Shown one piece after another: positions 36,407 through 48,588 of a stretch of 64,000 nucleotides of DNA. The notes below the pieces were generated by a model. That model saw nothing but the letters and a program-made list of their open reading frames with translations, made no database searches and was not told where the DNA came from. The stretch lies in the NCBI RefSeq assembly GCF_001625195.1, contig NC_054391.1:2759390-2823389 (forward strand), in the 5' to 3' direction. Every line of letters starts with the position of its first letter. The first letter of the stretch is position 1. This DNA comes from Drechmeria coniospora (Eukaryota; Ascomycota; Sordariomycetes; Hypocreales; Ophiocordycipitaceae). Made by a program: the position numbers and the translations under genes.

Positions 36407-38260
36407 CTAAAAGTGCTCCTTCCAGAAGCGAAATTTGACCTCCCTCGTTGTGGCCGATTTGCAAGCCGTCTTGATGTCACGCGCTGTTTTGCCATGTTAG
36501 CTTGACGCAACGAGATTTCTGGCGCTGGGAAGGCGTAGGGGATGAGGAACATACCGGCCGCCGTCGGGCCGCAAAAATAGACTCCAACCGTCGTGCGCAT
36601 GCTGCCCTCGAGGCCATTGAGGTAAGTTCTGTCGAGGATGCCGTTGCGCATGGTGGTGAAGAGGTGCTTGAAGTCGGGGCGGCCAAAGTTTGTGCGCGAC
36701 CGGAGCTCGGTGAGAGGATCCATGTCTGCGCCGACGCTGTTGAGGACGATATTCTGGGTTGTGTCCATATCAAGCTTCTGTGTAAGGTAGGTGTGGATCT
36801 TTAGAAACTCGAGGCCGGAGCTGCCAGGGAGGCGAGCAGCCTCGTCGGACTGTTCCTCAAGCGAAGAGAGCAGCGTCTGGAACCACTCAAAGGAGCCCGT
36901 ATCCTTGCAGACCCAGATGAACTCGACGCGGCGCAGGCGGGTGGGCGGGTTGGGAGAGTTGCGCAGGTGCCAGATATTCTTGAGGATGGCGGCCCAAGGG
37001 GTGACGCCGATGCCGGTGCCGATGAGCACGGCGATCTCGTTCTCAAATACGTCCTCGGCCGGGGCGCCGTAGGGCCCGTCGATGCGCAGCGAGGGCATCT
37101 GCTGGCCGTTCTGGAGCGCCACCTCGTACATGCCCATAGGGTCGACGCCATCGTACAGCTTGGCCTGGGCGCTGCCTGCTCCCGTAGCGTCTCCCAGGGC
37201 GCGGGTGAAGTCGCCGATTTGGCGAACATGAACGGAAACATAGGGATCGAACGGGCACGATGTGATGGTGAAGGGGTGCCACTGGTACCGCGAGATGGAC
37301 GGCACCTGTAGGAAGAGCCACTGGCCGGCCTTGTACCGGAACGAGGGCTTGCTGAACTGCAGCTCGACGACATCGTAGGGGTGGCGGATGACACGGGTGA
37401 TGGCCGTCTCGCGGCGGGCTCGGATCTCGCGAAAAAGGCGCTCGGCGAGGTACAAGGCACCGGTGCAGAGCTCCCAGCGCCAGCCGAGGTATCCGATGCA
37501 GTGCGTCCAATACTCGTCGCCGGCAAAGGGGGAGTAGGCGTCGACCGAGTCGCGGACGAAGCAGCCGACGGTATGGGTGTAGAGGGCAAGGAGGAAGGGG
37601 ATGAAGAGGTGGTGCGTGTACCAAAACGTCTCAAACGACTGCTGGCGGATGCGCGCATGGGCCGTCGTGTACATGAGCAGCATGCACAGCATCATGACGT
37701 GGCCCGTGATGCCGCCGGGCTGAGCGTAATGAATCTGCAGGGCACTGACGGGGCGGATCTGGGTGATTTCGACGTTGTAGAAGTTGACATAGTGGGCGGC
37801 CACGTGGGCGACGGTGAAGACGAGAAGAGCGTAGGCAAGCTGGCGGTGCATCCAGAGGTTCTCGTCGAGCGGGAGGAAGCGCACCTTGGGGCGGATCCAG
37901 CGCATGATGGTACGACAGACGGGGAGCAGAATGAGCATGCCATCGACTGAGAGGACAAGGCCGGCGCCGCGCGAGATCCAGACCGAATATCGCAGAGTGT
38001 TGAGGCCCGCAAGGCGCGAGTCGGAGGCTTGCTTCCACCTAGGCGACGGAGGTCAGTTCAAGGTGGATTCAGGGGCATGTACATTGATGACAGGATATTT
38101 GGCATCTGGGCTGCTGGGTCGGTAGGGGAGGTGATGGAACAGCGTACCATCCATAGGCAAATATGGCGAAATGAAATGACCAGAAGAGAAAGTGAAAGCC
38201 GAGCTTTTGACGGGTGAACTGCTTGCGGATCAATTCCCGATAACCCATTTGTGCCGCCAT
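36407..38260 (-). CDS. noxA: NADPH oxidase NoxA (Nox1)
   Basis: Makes superoxide from cytosolic NADPH across membranes; in filamentous fungi NoxA acts in fruiting-body development, hyphal fusion and host invasion. Exons 38148-38260, 36555-38038 and 36407-36483 give 557 residues, close to the usual size. The 109-bp first intron joins IFAYG-WWKQASDSRLAGLNTLRYSVW. The 71-bp last intron joins GPTAA-RDIKTACKSATTREVKFRFWKEHF, the invariant C-terminus. Six helices with haem histidines lie in HRQLAYALLVFTVAHVAAH and FWYTHHLFIPFLLALYTHTVG. FAD binding is HPFTITSCP and NADPH binding is GTGIGVTPWAAIL. No EF-hands are present, which excludes NoxC. Reading the last intron as coding would give a false 48-residue tail. 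A second ATG at 38248 (MGYREL) is possible as start. Confidence 0.96.
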
Positions 38261-40918
38261 CGTTCCTCGTGCCAATCGGAACCTGGTATTTCTTGTCTAT
38301 TGTCGGCCGGCGACGTCAGGTATAAATGCTGGTCGTGCGAGATGGCGGCGGACAACGCTCAGAAGAGCGGCGGTCGTGATATCTCGAGAATGGCGGCTGG
38401 CGGGTTGAATCTGTGGTCCCAGTGGTTTGGGAGCCGTATGCTATACTACCATGCAGAGGAGAGGCTGCCAGGTGAGAAACAAGGTTTGGACGCGAAGGGG
38501 CAGTGACCGAACCAGGCGGGTATCAGCAATGAGTAGAAAGGAATGAAATGGCAGGAGAGGGAAGGAGGAACAAGTGAGAAGTGGGTTAGGATGAAGTGGG
38601 AGCGGGAGATGACGGCGAGCCACGAGGGAGTACCGCAGCTTGGCCGTCCCCTTTTCGTTGAAGAGGCTAGAATGGAGGACGAGGACAAGGGCGAAGATGA
38701 TAAAGTTGGTGGTGAGTGGCAGTGATGGGTGCCAGGTGACGGGTAACGGGAGTTGTCGGTCGGGCGTGTCGTGGCGTTGCCAGCCCAAGGCTGGACTCGC
38801 CTCGGAGACTCCTCGGAGACGACTCGGAGACGCGAAGATCAAACGTAGCAGCAGCTGGCAGTGGATCCAAGGGACTCTCTAGAAGCCACAGACTTTGGCG
38901 ACGAGACGAGGGCGGTCCAGCAAGGTTGCAATGTGCGACTGACTGGCGTTTCGGAGGGGTCTCGCGAGGCGTCGTTTTTGAGGCCACAGCATGCTTGAGC
39001 GTGTAGGGAAGAGAGTACGAACGGAGGAGGTCGGATCATGGGAGGCAAGCTGGACCGTCAATTAGGCATGCCGAGCACCGGATGCTGCAGATTCAGAGCG
39101 TTAAAGGTCAAGCAAAAGGAGATCAGCCGGGCCAGAAGCCAACAGACCGTCAATTGCCGGCCGTCATCACTGGAACGGCGCGCCCGACCTGGAGATGGAC
39201 GGATAGATGGGAGGATGCATGTGTGGATGGACGGATGGACGAAGGGTGCTCGCACGAGGAGAGCCGAAAAGAAAAGAAATACGCCGGCAATGCTGACGAT
39301 GCTGGCGATGCTCAACTGCTGATGATCAGGTGCTGATACTCGGTGCTCACTGGCAGGAAGCGACGACCGCCAAGCCGCTTCGGGTGAGCTCGGCGCTTCC
39401 ACCGCCAACGAGGAACAAGAGCCGGGCCATGCGTTTCCTTCACACATCCATTCGGTAGGTGTATCCGTGCAAGGATGCGGAAGACAGGACAGGGGACGAG
39501 TATTGCCGAGTCTCGAGCAGGGACGAGGGCACACGTGCTCGGCGCACCCATCACAACAGGAGGAGGTTCAGTTCTCAGGGGGCAGGGGGAGGGGCGTCAT
39601 GGAGAGGCGCCAAAGAAAGGCAGGAAGAGAGAAGCAGGGAGGGCTGCAAGGCAATCTGGGAGATTCGCCTTTACCGCTCCGCGTCATCACACGATCACGC
39701 CGCGGAGTTGGAGAGTTGGACCCTGAAACGGAGCTGCTGCAGGCGAAACAGTGGCGGCCTCTGCTGGCAGCCGGCAGCCGGTGCTGGCAGCAGTGAGGTA
39801 TTACCTCCACCTGCGCCTAAGTACTAAAGTACGCCCATTTGCTCACAGCTTGCACACTTCGGCGATACTAACATGGATACTAGGTAATTACCCAGTAGGT
39901 ACTCGCCTTGGCAGTAGGCACGCCTGTGTTGCCTTGGCTGCGTCAACCCAGACGTACCAGTACGCGGTGTCCAATGGGCAAGTTTGGCCATCGTGCACAC
40001 CACCGGCCCATCTGTCGGTTTACCACGCAGCGCTGCCAGTATTACCCGTCCACCAAAACGGTCGCTATCTAATACTTCATAATACCTAGTGGTTGAATAT
40101 CAACCAGCCATCCCCTACTAGATTGTACGAGTAGCCTGCATTCTTGGACATTGTAAGGCGCAGCCGCCACTGTGGTAATATAATACCAGATAATACCAGA
40201 GCAAGTATTATGCAGATAGTACCTAGGATGGAAGTATTTCGGACTCTCACAGAGGTTTGAAAGTCATTCTCGGCAATACTTGAGGCTTGTACTGGACACA
40301 ACCAGTGCTGTGCACTTCAGACCCTAGGTTCTAGGTACCTAGTGTGCTTGTACTTGTCGTTCATTAGTGGTGGGTGTTTGGCGTAAATGTACTCTTTATT
40401 GTATTACTCCGTACTCCGAAATACAATGTCTCGCGCAGTACGGAGTACGGAGTAGTAATGAACAAAGTATACGAGGTGCTAGCGCAAGAAGGCATATAAG
40501 TACCTAGTACAAGTGAGCAGGTACCCAGTAGGCACCTGTGTACCACCCCCAGTGGTATTATCGCGTCTGTACTGTGCTGTAGAAGGCACCAACAACCAAG
40601 AAGTTACTAGGCCATTACCAAGGCCCCCCCCCAATCGAACAACGTATACTGGTAGCAGGCGGTACTGTACATATACCCCAAGTGCAGTTCCGTTTCACCA
40701 CTTGCCACATAGTGGCCCGAACTTTCTTTCATCCTTTGGCGATTCGATTCATGTTGAGTTTTTCTCTTGTATCGCAGTCCTTTCCGTAGTAGGCATCGCA
40801 AATAACTTCCCGTGCGCTGCTCGGGCTTATTTTCTTTCCTACGAAGCAGACTCTTCTTGAGCTCCTGGCGCACTGCTGTTGAACTTTTGAGCTTGGGCCG
40901 CCGAACCCAGTTTGTCTA
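38261..40918. other. 2.7-kb intergenic region between NoxA and Sym1
   Basis: The divergent promoters of noxA and sym1 lie here. The first kilobase upstream of noxA is purine-rich on the plus strand and probably contains the noxA leader. The right part is rich in GTAC words and has overlapping TACGGAGTA copies at 40438-40455. No protein gene is supported. Confidence 0.55.
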
Positions 40919-41600
40919 ATGTTTCGCTGGTACGTGATTCGACGACCAGCAGCGAATGGGAGCACCTGAGATATCTGACAGCCTCACCCCTCCCCATGAT
41001 AGGTATACCGCCAAGCTCAAGGCTCGCCCCCTGCTCACGCAGAGTGTGACGACGGCCGTCTTGTTTGCCACGGGCGACGTCACGGCCCAGCAGCTTGTTG
41101 AGAAGAAGGGGCTCAAACGCCATGACCTGACCCGTACCGGACGCATGGCGCTGTACGGCGGATGTGAGCGGTGCACCTATGCCCATACCCACCCACATCC
41201 CTTCACTCGTGATCGTGCCCATACCTAGCAAGATGAACCACCTGCTGACCTCGCAGGCGTCTTCGGGCCCATTGCGACAACCTGGTTCGGCTTCCTGTCC
41301 CGGCGCGTCAGGCTTGGGAACCCGCACCTCCAGACTCTGGCCCGCGTCGGTTGTGACCAGACCCTCTTTGCACCCGTCATGATCGGAGCCTTCCTCAGCA
41401 GCATGGCGACGATGGAGGGGGCGAGCCCCAAGGAGCGCCTCGACAAGGCGTGGTGGCCGGCCCTCAAAGCCAACTGGATGGTCTGGCCCTTTGTGCAGTT
41501 CATCAACTTTACCTTTATGCCGCTGCACCACCGCCTTTTGTTCGCCAACATCATCGCCATCGGCTGGAACAGCTACCTCAGCTGGGTCAACAGCCGGTGA
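40919..41600 (+). CDS. sym1: Mpv17/PMP22 family inner-mitochondrial protein (Sym1)
   Basis: Sym1 is a small mitochondrial inner-membrane protein needed in yeast for growth on ethanol under heat stress and possibly forming a metabolite channel. Exons 40919-40929, 41003-41163 and 41257-41600 give 171 residues. The first exon has only 11 bases (MFR plus two bases of Trp). Joins give [25 protein letters not shown] and ALYGG-CVFGP. Family marks are [61 protein letters not shown]. Four membrane helices are expected. Length agrees with fungal Sym1 (about 170-200). I found the start by matching the tiny first exon to the known family N-terminus. Confidence 0.94.
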
Positions 41601-42402
41601 GCCGTGTGGTTGCACCCTTCGATGGTGGGTGCACCGTGCTTCTCGTGGCATCAGGCCATGGTGTCGGGTTACCAGAAGGCCTTGTTTTGATTTGAACCAG
41701 TTTGGTCCCGACATAATAGACGGCGGGTCTTTGGGAACATCCGAGGGAGTCTGGAAATAGATACAGTCATATACTATGAGAAGATGATCACTTTGCGAAA
41801 CCCACACAATGACATCGCCCCTTCTCTGCCCCATGTCATCGTGAAATCAAGTACAGCACCAGCCTTGAAACGACAACCGGCCGTCCTGGGGATCATGTAC
41901 GTGCACGCGCGCGTTACGGAGCAAGCTACAGGGCGAGTGCAGACGGGCACGTCTGCACGAGGCCGCACTGGACTGTTGAATGTGAACGGCGCGGAGAAAA
42001 GAAGTCGGAGGGAATATCATTTGCCAGTGCCAGGGAAATTCGTCAACAGAATAATTGCCTATACAATACAGGTAGATAGGTGTCAGCCAAGGGAGCGCCT
42101 GAGAGATGGACAATGAACAGGTCAGGAGGTGGGAAACGAGTCAAACGACAGGAGTGGGGCCCTGCTGGTGGTGCCTCGACTCGACCCTCAAAGTCTGTTC
42201 CACTCATTCTGGCTGCCTTAGGCCGCTCACTCACCAAATTTAGCGCCCCGTACCAGAGCAGCTGCGACAATAACTAACCACGCACGAGACCGACGGCTGT
42301 CTGACGAGACGCAAGCGACATCATCAGGACACGTCCTGACGTCCCCCTCCCCATCTCTCTATTCTACTTCTCGATAAACTCTGCCCGTGGGGAGCCTACA
42401 CC
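41601..42402. other. Intergenic region, Sym1 to Cox24-like gene
   Basis: No gene is supported. The last 80 bp are pyrimidine-rich and form the likely leader of the next gene. Confidence 0.6.
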
Positions 42403-43478
42403 ATGCTGCCCTTGTCGGTTCGCCGCGTGGTTTCCTCCGCCCCCCACGCCGGCCTCGTCTCGACCCTCGCCCCGTCCCAACCCAAAGCGGCGGCGGTTAC
42501 CGTTCAACTTTTCAGCCGCGGCCTCCAGCGACGCTTCTCTTCATCGAAGCCCTCAAGCTCCGGTAATGGCACCGACGGCGTGTCTCCTGGACAGTCCGTT
42601 CCCGCCTCGGCCTCGGCCCGTGGCGGTTGCAAGGCCACGGCCGACAAGAGGAAACGAAAGAGCAAGGATGCCTCCGACAAGATGGCCTCGTTCGGGAAGC
42701 TGCCCAGCGTCCCCAGCACCCATCACATGTCCCAAGAAGGTGAAGACGGCCTCCTCCGACTCCCCACTCCCGCATCTCTCTGACCTCGACCCCTGTAGCT
42801 CTCGGTCTCTCCAGCTTCTTCTCCCTCCACCGCCCCATTTCCATCACGCAGACGATGCCGATGTCGGTGACGGACGAACATTTCGCCTCCATATTCGCGC
42901 CCCGGACGAAGAGCAATAAGATGTCGGATACCATGTCCACCTTGTCGAGCACCATCGACCGACTCGACGGCCCCATGGCTCAGATGACCATCGGTGGCCA
43001 TCACGACGACGGCGGCATGGGCGGCGGCATGCACAAGCTCGAGGTCCGGAACAGGGACGGCAGCGAGTCGGGCCTCTATCTCCAGGTCGACGCCATGTCT
43101 GGAGACTTCCTGCCCTTCCGTCCGCCTCCCCTTCCCCAGCCACAGGCGGCCGACGCCGAGGGGCACGCCGCCGGCGCCCTGGCGGAGGAGGAGCCTCACC
43201 ACCGTGTTTACAAGGCCATGTTCACCATCGAAGAGTCCACCGAGCCCGATGGCCAGATCCGAATCGTCGCCCACAGCCCTCGCATCGTCACCGAGCAGCC
43301 CCAGAGCTTCCTCGGCCGCATGGCCCGCCGGCAGGCCCGCTTGCACGAGTCCCTGCGCCGACGGGACCTGCACGCCATCAGCGTCAAGAGGCAACGGAAG
43401 CTTCGAATGAAGAAGAAGAAGTACAAGAAGCTGATGAAGCGGACGCGCAACCTGCGTCGCAAGCTGGACCGAACGTAG
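42403..43478 (+). CDS. Mitochondrial Cox24/AURKAIP1-type protein (mS38 domain)
   Basis: Exons 42403-42739 and 42799-43478 give 338 residues. The N-terminus is basic and Ser/Ala-rich (MLPLSVRRVVSSAPHAGL), with an RGLQRRFSSSK segment, fitting a mitochondrial targeting signal. The join gives HHMSQE-ALGLSSFFSLHRPISITQTMP, where FSLHRPIS is a pattern I associate with fungal members. The middle is Gly/Met/His-rich. The last 40 residues are extremely basic (SVKRQRKLRMKKKKYKKLMK), matching the C-terminal Cox24/mS38 domain, a small-subunit mitoribosome protein that helps translate COX1 and related mRNAs. The domain assignment rests on the basic tail and targeting region, so the exact orthology is likely but not certain. 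Confidence 0.85.
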
Positions 43479-44381
43479 CCTCGACGCATTCCTGGCGTCT
43501 CGCCGAGTTGGCTGATTTTTTCTTTGTCACGCTGCGCTGCATTGGACGGGCCTGGTTGTCGAGCTGTGTCTGGCACACGAAGTTTGGCTCGTTGAGTTGC
43601 TTTGTTTGAACATGCTTGCCCCGGGGTTTTCAGATATAGACTTGCGCATGCACTAATCAGTCAGTATTGCCTTGGAATCACGGAAGTCTCATGCCATGGT
43701 GACGAAGTGAGATGCTCGCCCATGCGCTGCTGTTGTGAGACGCTTTGGGTCATGCGAGCCTTTTCGCCGTCTATTTCAATGAGCGACTGCAGAGCACAGC
43801 AAGGCTAGAAAGGTCCATTCCGCGTACTTGCAAGTAGACGAGGTTCTCCGTCAATGGCGCAGCACGCAATTGCCGATGCGACGTATTATGCCGGCTTACT
43901 ATGGCACATGGCGTAATATTGTACATCCTACGGAGTACTCCGTAAGTACATGAAGAAGTAAAAGTACTTTCGTACATAATACTGTGCATGTACTCCGTAC
44001 AGTTACGGACTATAGAGACTCTGTACAGTTACGGACTATGGATACTCTGTTCAGATACGGACGATGGATACTCTGTACTGTAATGCTACCTATCACTCGG
44101 TACTCACCGTACACGAGTGCTCATAGCCTTATTCACCGCCCATCAGGTAAGACATGTCGAGAATGCCCCACCAAGCAATTGGGAGGGGGGGGGGGGGGGG
44201 TTGCTATGCTAGCCTTGTTGCTTGCACATCGAGTCTCACCGCCTGGCAGAATAGTGAGATCGGCCCAAAATTTCTAGACTTTCCAGAGTGCCTACTTTCT
44301 CCCGGATCCAAATGACGGCAATCAGCGCCGAGAGGAGAGTGCTCGTCCGTCCTTGATCATTTCCTTGTGCACGCCTACAAC
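43479..44381. other. Intergenic region, Cox24-like to Kre33
   Basis: Contains a 26-bp tandem array (43993-44070) and a run of 16 G at 44185-44200. No gene is supported. The last 100 bp are the kre33 leader. Confidence 0.6.
43993..44070. repeat. 26-bp tandem repeat, three copies
   Basis: Copies begin at 43993, 44019 and 44045, and the next few bases at 44071 restart the unit. Each begins with CTC[CT]GT[AT]CAG and contains ACGGAC, so the array seems to have grown from the local GTACTCCGTAC motif. Confidence 0.85.
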
Positions 44382-47300
44382 ATGTCGCGCAAGCAAGTGT
44401 AGGTTCCCCGGCGCGCTTTCGTTGCGGCGAGACCAAGGGCTAACTCACCTTTGTCATCCAACACAGTGACCAGCGTATCCAGACGCTCATCCGCAATGGC
44501 CTTCAGGAGAAGAAAAGAAGCTTCTTCGTCGTCGTGGGCGACCGTTCCAAGGATGTGATTGTGCACCTGCATTACATCATGTCCAGCATGGACATCAAGC
44601 AGAACAAGTCGGTCCTGTGGGCGTACAAGAACAAGCTGCTAGGCTTTACGAGGTAGGCAGGCCCGACGAGGGGGAAGTGGAAAGGATGCCGGCTGACGTG
44701 ATGTGGCGGTGCGGCGATAGTCACCGGAAGAAGCGCGAGCAAAAGATCAAGAAGGAGATCAAGAGAGGAATCCGGGAAGCCAACTCGGAAGACCCCTTCG
44801 AGCTCTTCGTCTCGCTGCACAACATTCGTTACACCTACTACAAGGAGACGGACAAGATCCTGGGAAACACGTTCGGCATGTGCGTCCTTCAAGATTTCGA
44901 AGCCCTCACGCCGAACATTCTGGCCCGGACGATCGAGACGGTCGAGGGCGGCGGCCTGGTGGTGATGCTGCTGAAGGGCATGAGCAGCTTGCGACAGCTC
45001 TACAACCTCTCGATGGACGTGCATTCGAGGTACCGGACCGAGGCGCACGACGACGTCGTTGCGAGATTCAACGAGCGTTTCCTGCTCTCCCTCGGCCGCT
45101 GCGAGTCGTGTCTGGTCATAGATGACGAGCTCAACGTGCTGCCCATCTCGGGAGGCAAGGACGTCGTGGCGCTGCCTCCGCCCGACCTGGACCAGGACCA
45201 GTCCAAGACGGGTGAGCAGCTGGAGCTGGCCAACATCAAGGACGAACACCGGGGCCAGGAACCGGTCGGCTCGCTCATCTCCTTGGCGAAGACGGCGGAT
45301 CAGGCCAAGGCGCTCCTCACCTTCACGGCGACGATTGCGGAGAAGACGCTGAGGAGCACGGTGGCGTTGACGGCCGCTCGCGGTCGCGGCAAGTCTGCGG
45401 CCATGGGCGTCGCGGTCGCGGCCGCGGTCGCGTACGGGTACAGCAACATCTTCATCACGTCACCTTCGCCGGAAAATCTAAAGACCCTCTTCGAGTTCAT
45501 CTTCAAGGGCTTCGACGCTCTGGGATACGCCGACCACGCCGACTACTCCATCATCCAGAGCACGAACCCGGACTTCAACAAGGCCATCGTGAGGGTCAAC
45601 ATCCACAGGCAACACCGACAGACGATCCAGTACATCCGACCGCAGGACGCTCACGTGCTGGGCCAGGCAGAGCTCGTCGTCATCGACGAGGCCGCGGCGA
45701 TCCCGCTGCCGCTCGTCCAAAAGCTCCTGGGCCCGTACCTCGTCTTCATGGCCTCGACCATCAACGGCTACGAAGGCACGGGCCGCTCCCTGTCGCTCAA
45801 GCTCGTGAAGCAGCTTCGGGAACAGTCTCGGTCGGCGGCGACGGACGGCGAGACGGAGCTCGCCGACCGATCGACGGGCCGGGCGGCGAAGAGCGAGGAG
45901 TTCCAGGCGGCGCGCAAGCTTCGAGAGATCACGCTCGCGGAACCGATCCGGTACGGCAAAGGGGACGCCATCGAGAAGTGGCTCAATAAGCTCCTCTGCC
46001 TCGACGCGACGCTGCCGAAGACGAAGTCGAGCATCCGCGGGTGCCCGGACCCGTCGCAGTGCGAGCTCGTGGCCGTCAACCGCGACACGCTCTTCTCCTT
46101 CCACCCCGTGTCTGAGGCCTTCCTGCAGCAGATGGTGGCGCTCTACGTGGCGAGCCACTACAAGAACTCGCCCGACGACCTGCAGCTCATGAGCGACGCG
46201 CCCGCGCACGAGCTCTTCGTGCTCGTGCCGCCCAACGTCGAGGGCAGCGGCAGGCTGCCGGAGCCGCTGTGCGTCATCCAGGTGGCGCTCGAGGGCAAGA
46301 TCAGCCGGCAGAGCGTGCTCAACAGCCTCAGCCGGGGCCAGCGGCCGCACGGCGACCTCATCCCGTGGCTCGTCAGCCAGCAGTTCCAGGACGAGGACTT
46401 TGCCTCGCTCTCGGGCGCGCGCGTGGTGCGCATCGCGACGAGCCCCGAGTACGCGTCGATGGGCTACGGCACGAAGGCGCTGCAGCTGCTCGTCGACTAC
46501 TACGAGGGCCGGTTCGCGAGCCTGTCGGAGGACGACGACGAGCCGGCGACGGCGGGCGGGATGGATCGGCCGACTGACGCCGAGCTGGCCAAGGGGTCGT
46601 CGCTGCTGGACGAGGTCATCAAGGTCAGGGACCAGGCGAGCATGCCGCCCCTCTTCGCGAAGCTCGGCGAGAAGCGACCGGAGAGGCTCGACTACATGGG
46701 CGTCAGCTTCGGGCTGACGCCGGCGCTGCACCGCTTCTGGAAGCGGTCGCAGTTCTCGCCCGTGTATCTGCGGCAGACGGCCAGCGACCTGACGGGCGAG
46801 CACACGTGCGTGATGCTGCGGCCGCTGGAGAACAGCGAGGACCGGAGCTGGCTCGGCGCCTTCTCGCGGGACTTCCACAAGCGGTTCCTCTCGCTGCTGT
46901 CGTACCGCTTCCGAGACTTTCCGGCCATCACGGCGCTGAGCATCGACGAGTCGGCCAACGCGGGCGCGAAGCTCGACGCGCTCGAGGTCGCGCCGCTCGG
47001 CAAGGCCGACCTCGACCGGAGCCTGTCGCCGTTCGACCTCAAGCGGCTCGAGTCGTACGCGAACAACATGCTGGACTACCACGTCATCCTCGATATGCTG
47101 CCGACCATCGCGACCATGTACTTTGGCGGCCGGCTCAAGGGGGCCGTCCAGCTGTCGGGGGTCCAGCAGAGCATCCTGCTGGCCATGGGGCTGCAGCGCA
47201 AGGACGTGGACGCGGTGGTGCAGGAGCTGCAGCTGCCGTCGACGCAGCTGCTGGCCATGTTCATCAAGATCCTGCGCAAGTTCACGTCGCACTTTGGCTC

Positions 47301-47805
47301 GCTCGTGTCGGCCGCGATGGATGCCGAGATGCCGAAGCCGTCGGGGCTCGGGGTGACGAGGGAGCACGCGAGCGGGGCGCACGACGACGAGGTGGTGGAC
47401 GAGCGCTTCGCGCCGCTCGAGGTGTCCCTCGAGGACGAGCTGGAGGAGGGTGGCGACGCGGCGCTCGAGGCGCTGCGGCAGAAGCAGAGAGAGCTCATCG
47501 ACTCCCTGCCCCTCGACCAGTAAGCACTCCCCCACCCGCACCCCTTTCCCTCACCTTGCTCGGCGACCGGACTGACGGGGGTTTGCAGGTTCGAGATTGA
47601 AGGTGACGCACCGGCGTGGGAGGAGGCGGAGAAGCAGATCAAGGGCGCGACGCGAGACGGCAAAGCCAAGCCGGTCGTGAGCGTCAAGTCGAGCAAGCAG
47701 AAGCGCAAGGCGGGGCCGACGGCGGCCGAGGTGTACGAGGAAGCGCTCGGCGAAAAGTCTCGGAAGAGGGCGAAGAAGGGGAAGAAGGGGGGGGCTCGCG
47801 ATTGA
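44382..47805 (+). CDS. kre33: RNA cytidine acetyltransferase Kre33/NAT10
   Basis: A nucleolar enzyme that makes N4-acetylcytidine in 18S rRNA and in some tRNAs, using acetyl-CoA and ATP; essential for small-subunit assembly in yeast. Exons are 44382-44398, 44467-44652, 44721-47519 and 47589-47805, giving 1072 residues. The 17-bp first exon gives MSRKQV joined to DQRIQTLIRNGLQEKKRSFF. Domains in order are the N-terminal TmcA-like domain (SVLWAYKNKLLGFTSHRKKR), the helicase with Walker A ARGRGKSAAMG (K292) and ELVVIDEAAAIPLPLV, the GNAT fold with RIATSPEYASMGYGTKALQL (about 640-655), the RNA-binding domain and a Lys/Arg-rich nuclear tail. Length matches yeast Kre33 (1056). The terminal exon is short and easily missed because the third exon also ends in an in-frame TAA. 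Confidence 0.97.
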
Positions 47806-48551
47806 GATGATGGAAGGCAGAGGTGCGCGGCGGCAGCGGCGTACGTACGAGCGCGACACGGCTCGCACCGCCGCGCAACAAAGGACGCGAGGAAGCAGGG
47901 TCGGGATACCGAGGTGCTTGGTGGTCGCGGCCACGGTGCGGTCGCTGCGTTGCTTACGGGGTTTGTGTGTACAGTATACTAGTCGCCACTGACAAGATGT
48001 TGGAACATGTCGGATTCATGCTTGCCAACTTTGGTCGGCCGGTGTTTGTTGAGGCGAGGTATGAGCACAAGCACGGTCTTTGGATGGAGTGTGTTGTACA
48101 TGCAAGCAAGTACTTAAGTATACTGTATACTGTAAAGTGTAAGTACTCCGGAGAGTGTACAAGTATGGCCGCAAGTTGTGCAAGTAAAGTACATGTACAG
48201 TATTGAACCTCCTTGTTCATGCACCATGTACTTATTAATACTGCTTCAAGTACTCCGTACTCGGTACTTATAATGCAAGTACAAGTACAGTACGGAGTAC
48301 GGAGTCCTGCGGGTGTAGGTGCTGATACCAGGAGTACAATGCACTGTAAATACAGTACTTGTAGGATACGAGGTCATGCTCCCTGAACGACATTGAATGC
48401 ATAGCGGTCGGCGTATGGGCATGCATAAATCGCTGGTTGCCCTCATCCCATTCGTGCGCACATCTTTTGCAGTAATATAAGAGCAATTACTTGCATGCTC
48501 TAGCAATCTGCAACTACTCCGTAATACTTGCTGGTAATCAATTACATCGCA

Positions 48552-48588
<37 letters not shown>

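Noticed and set aside
45478..47541. 687-residue open frame antisense to kre33
   Set aside because: It is an Arg/Leu/Val-rich shadow created by GC-rich codons; the sense strand codes the well-conserved acetyltransferase.
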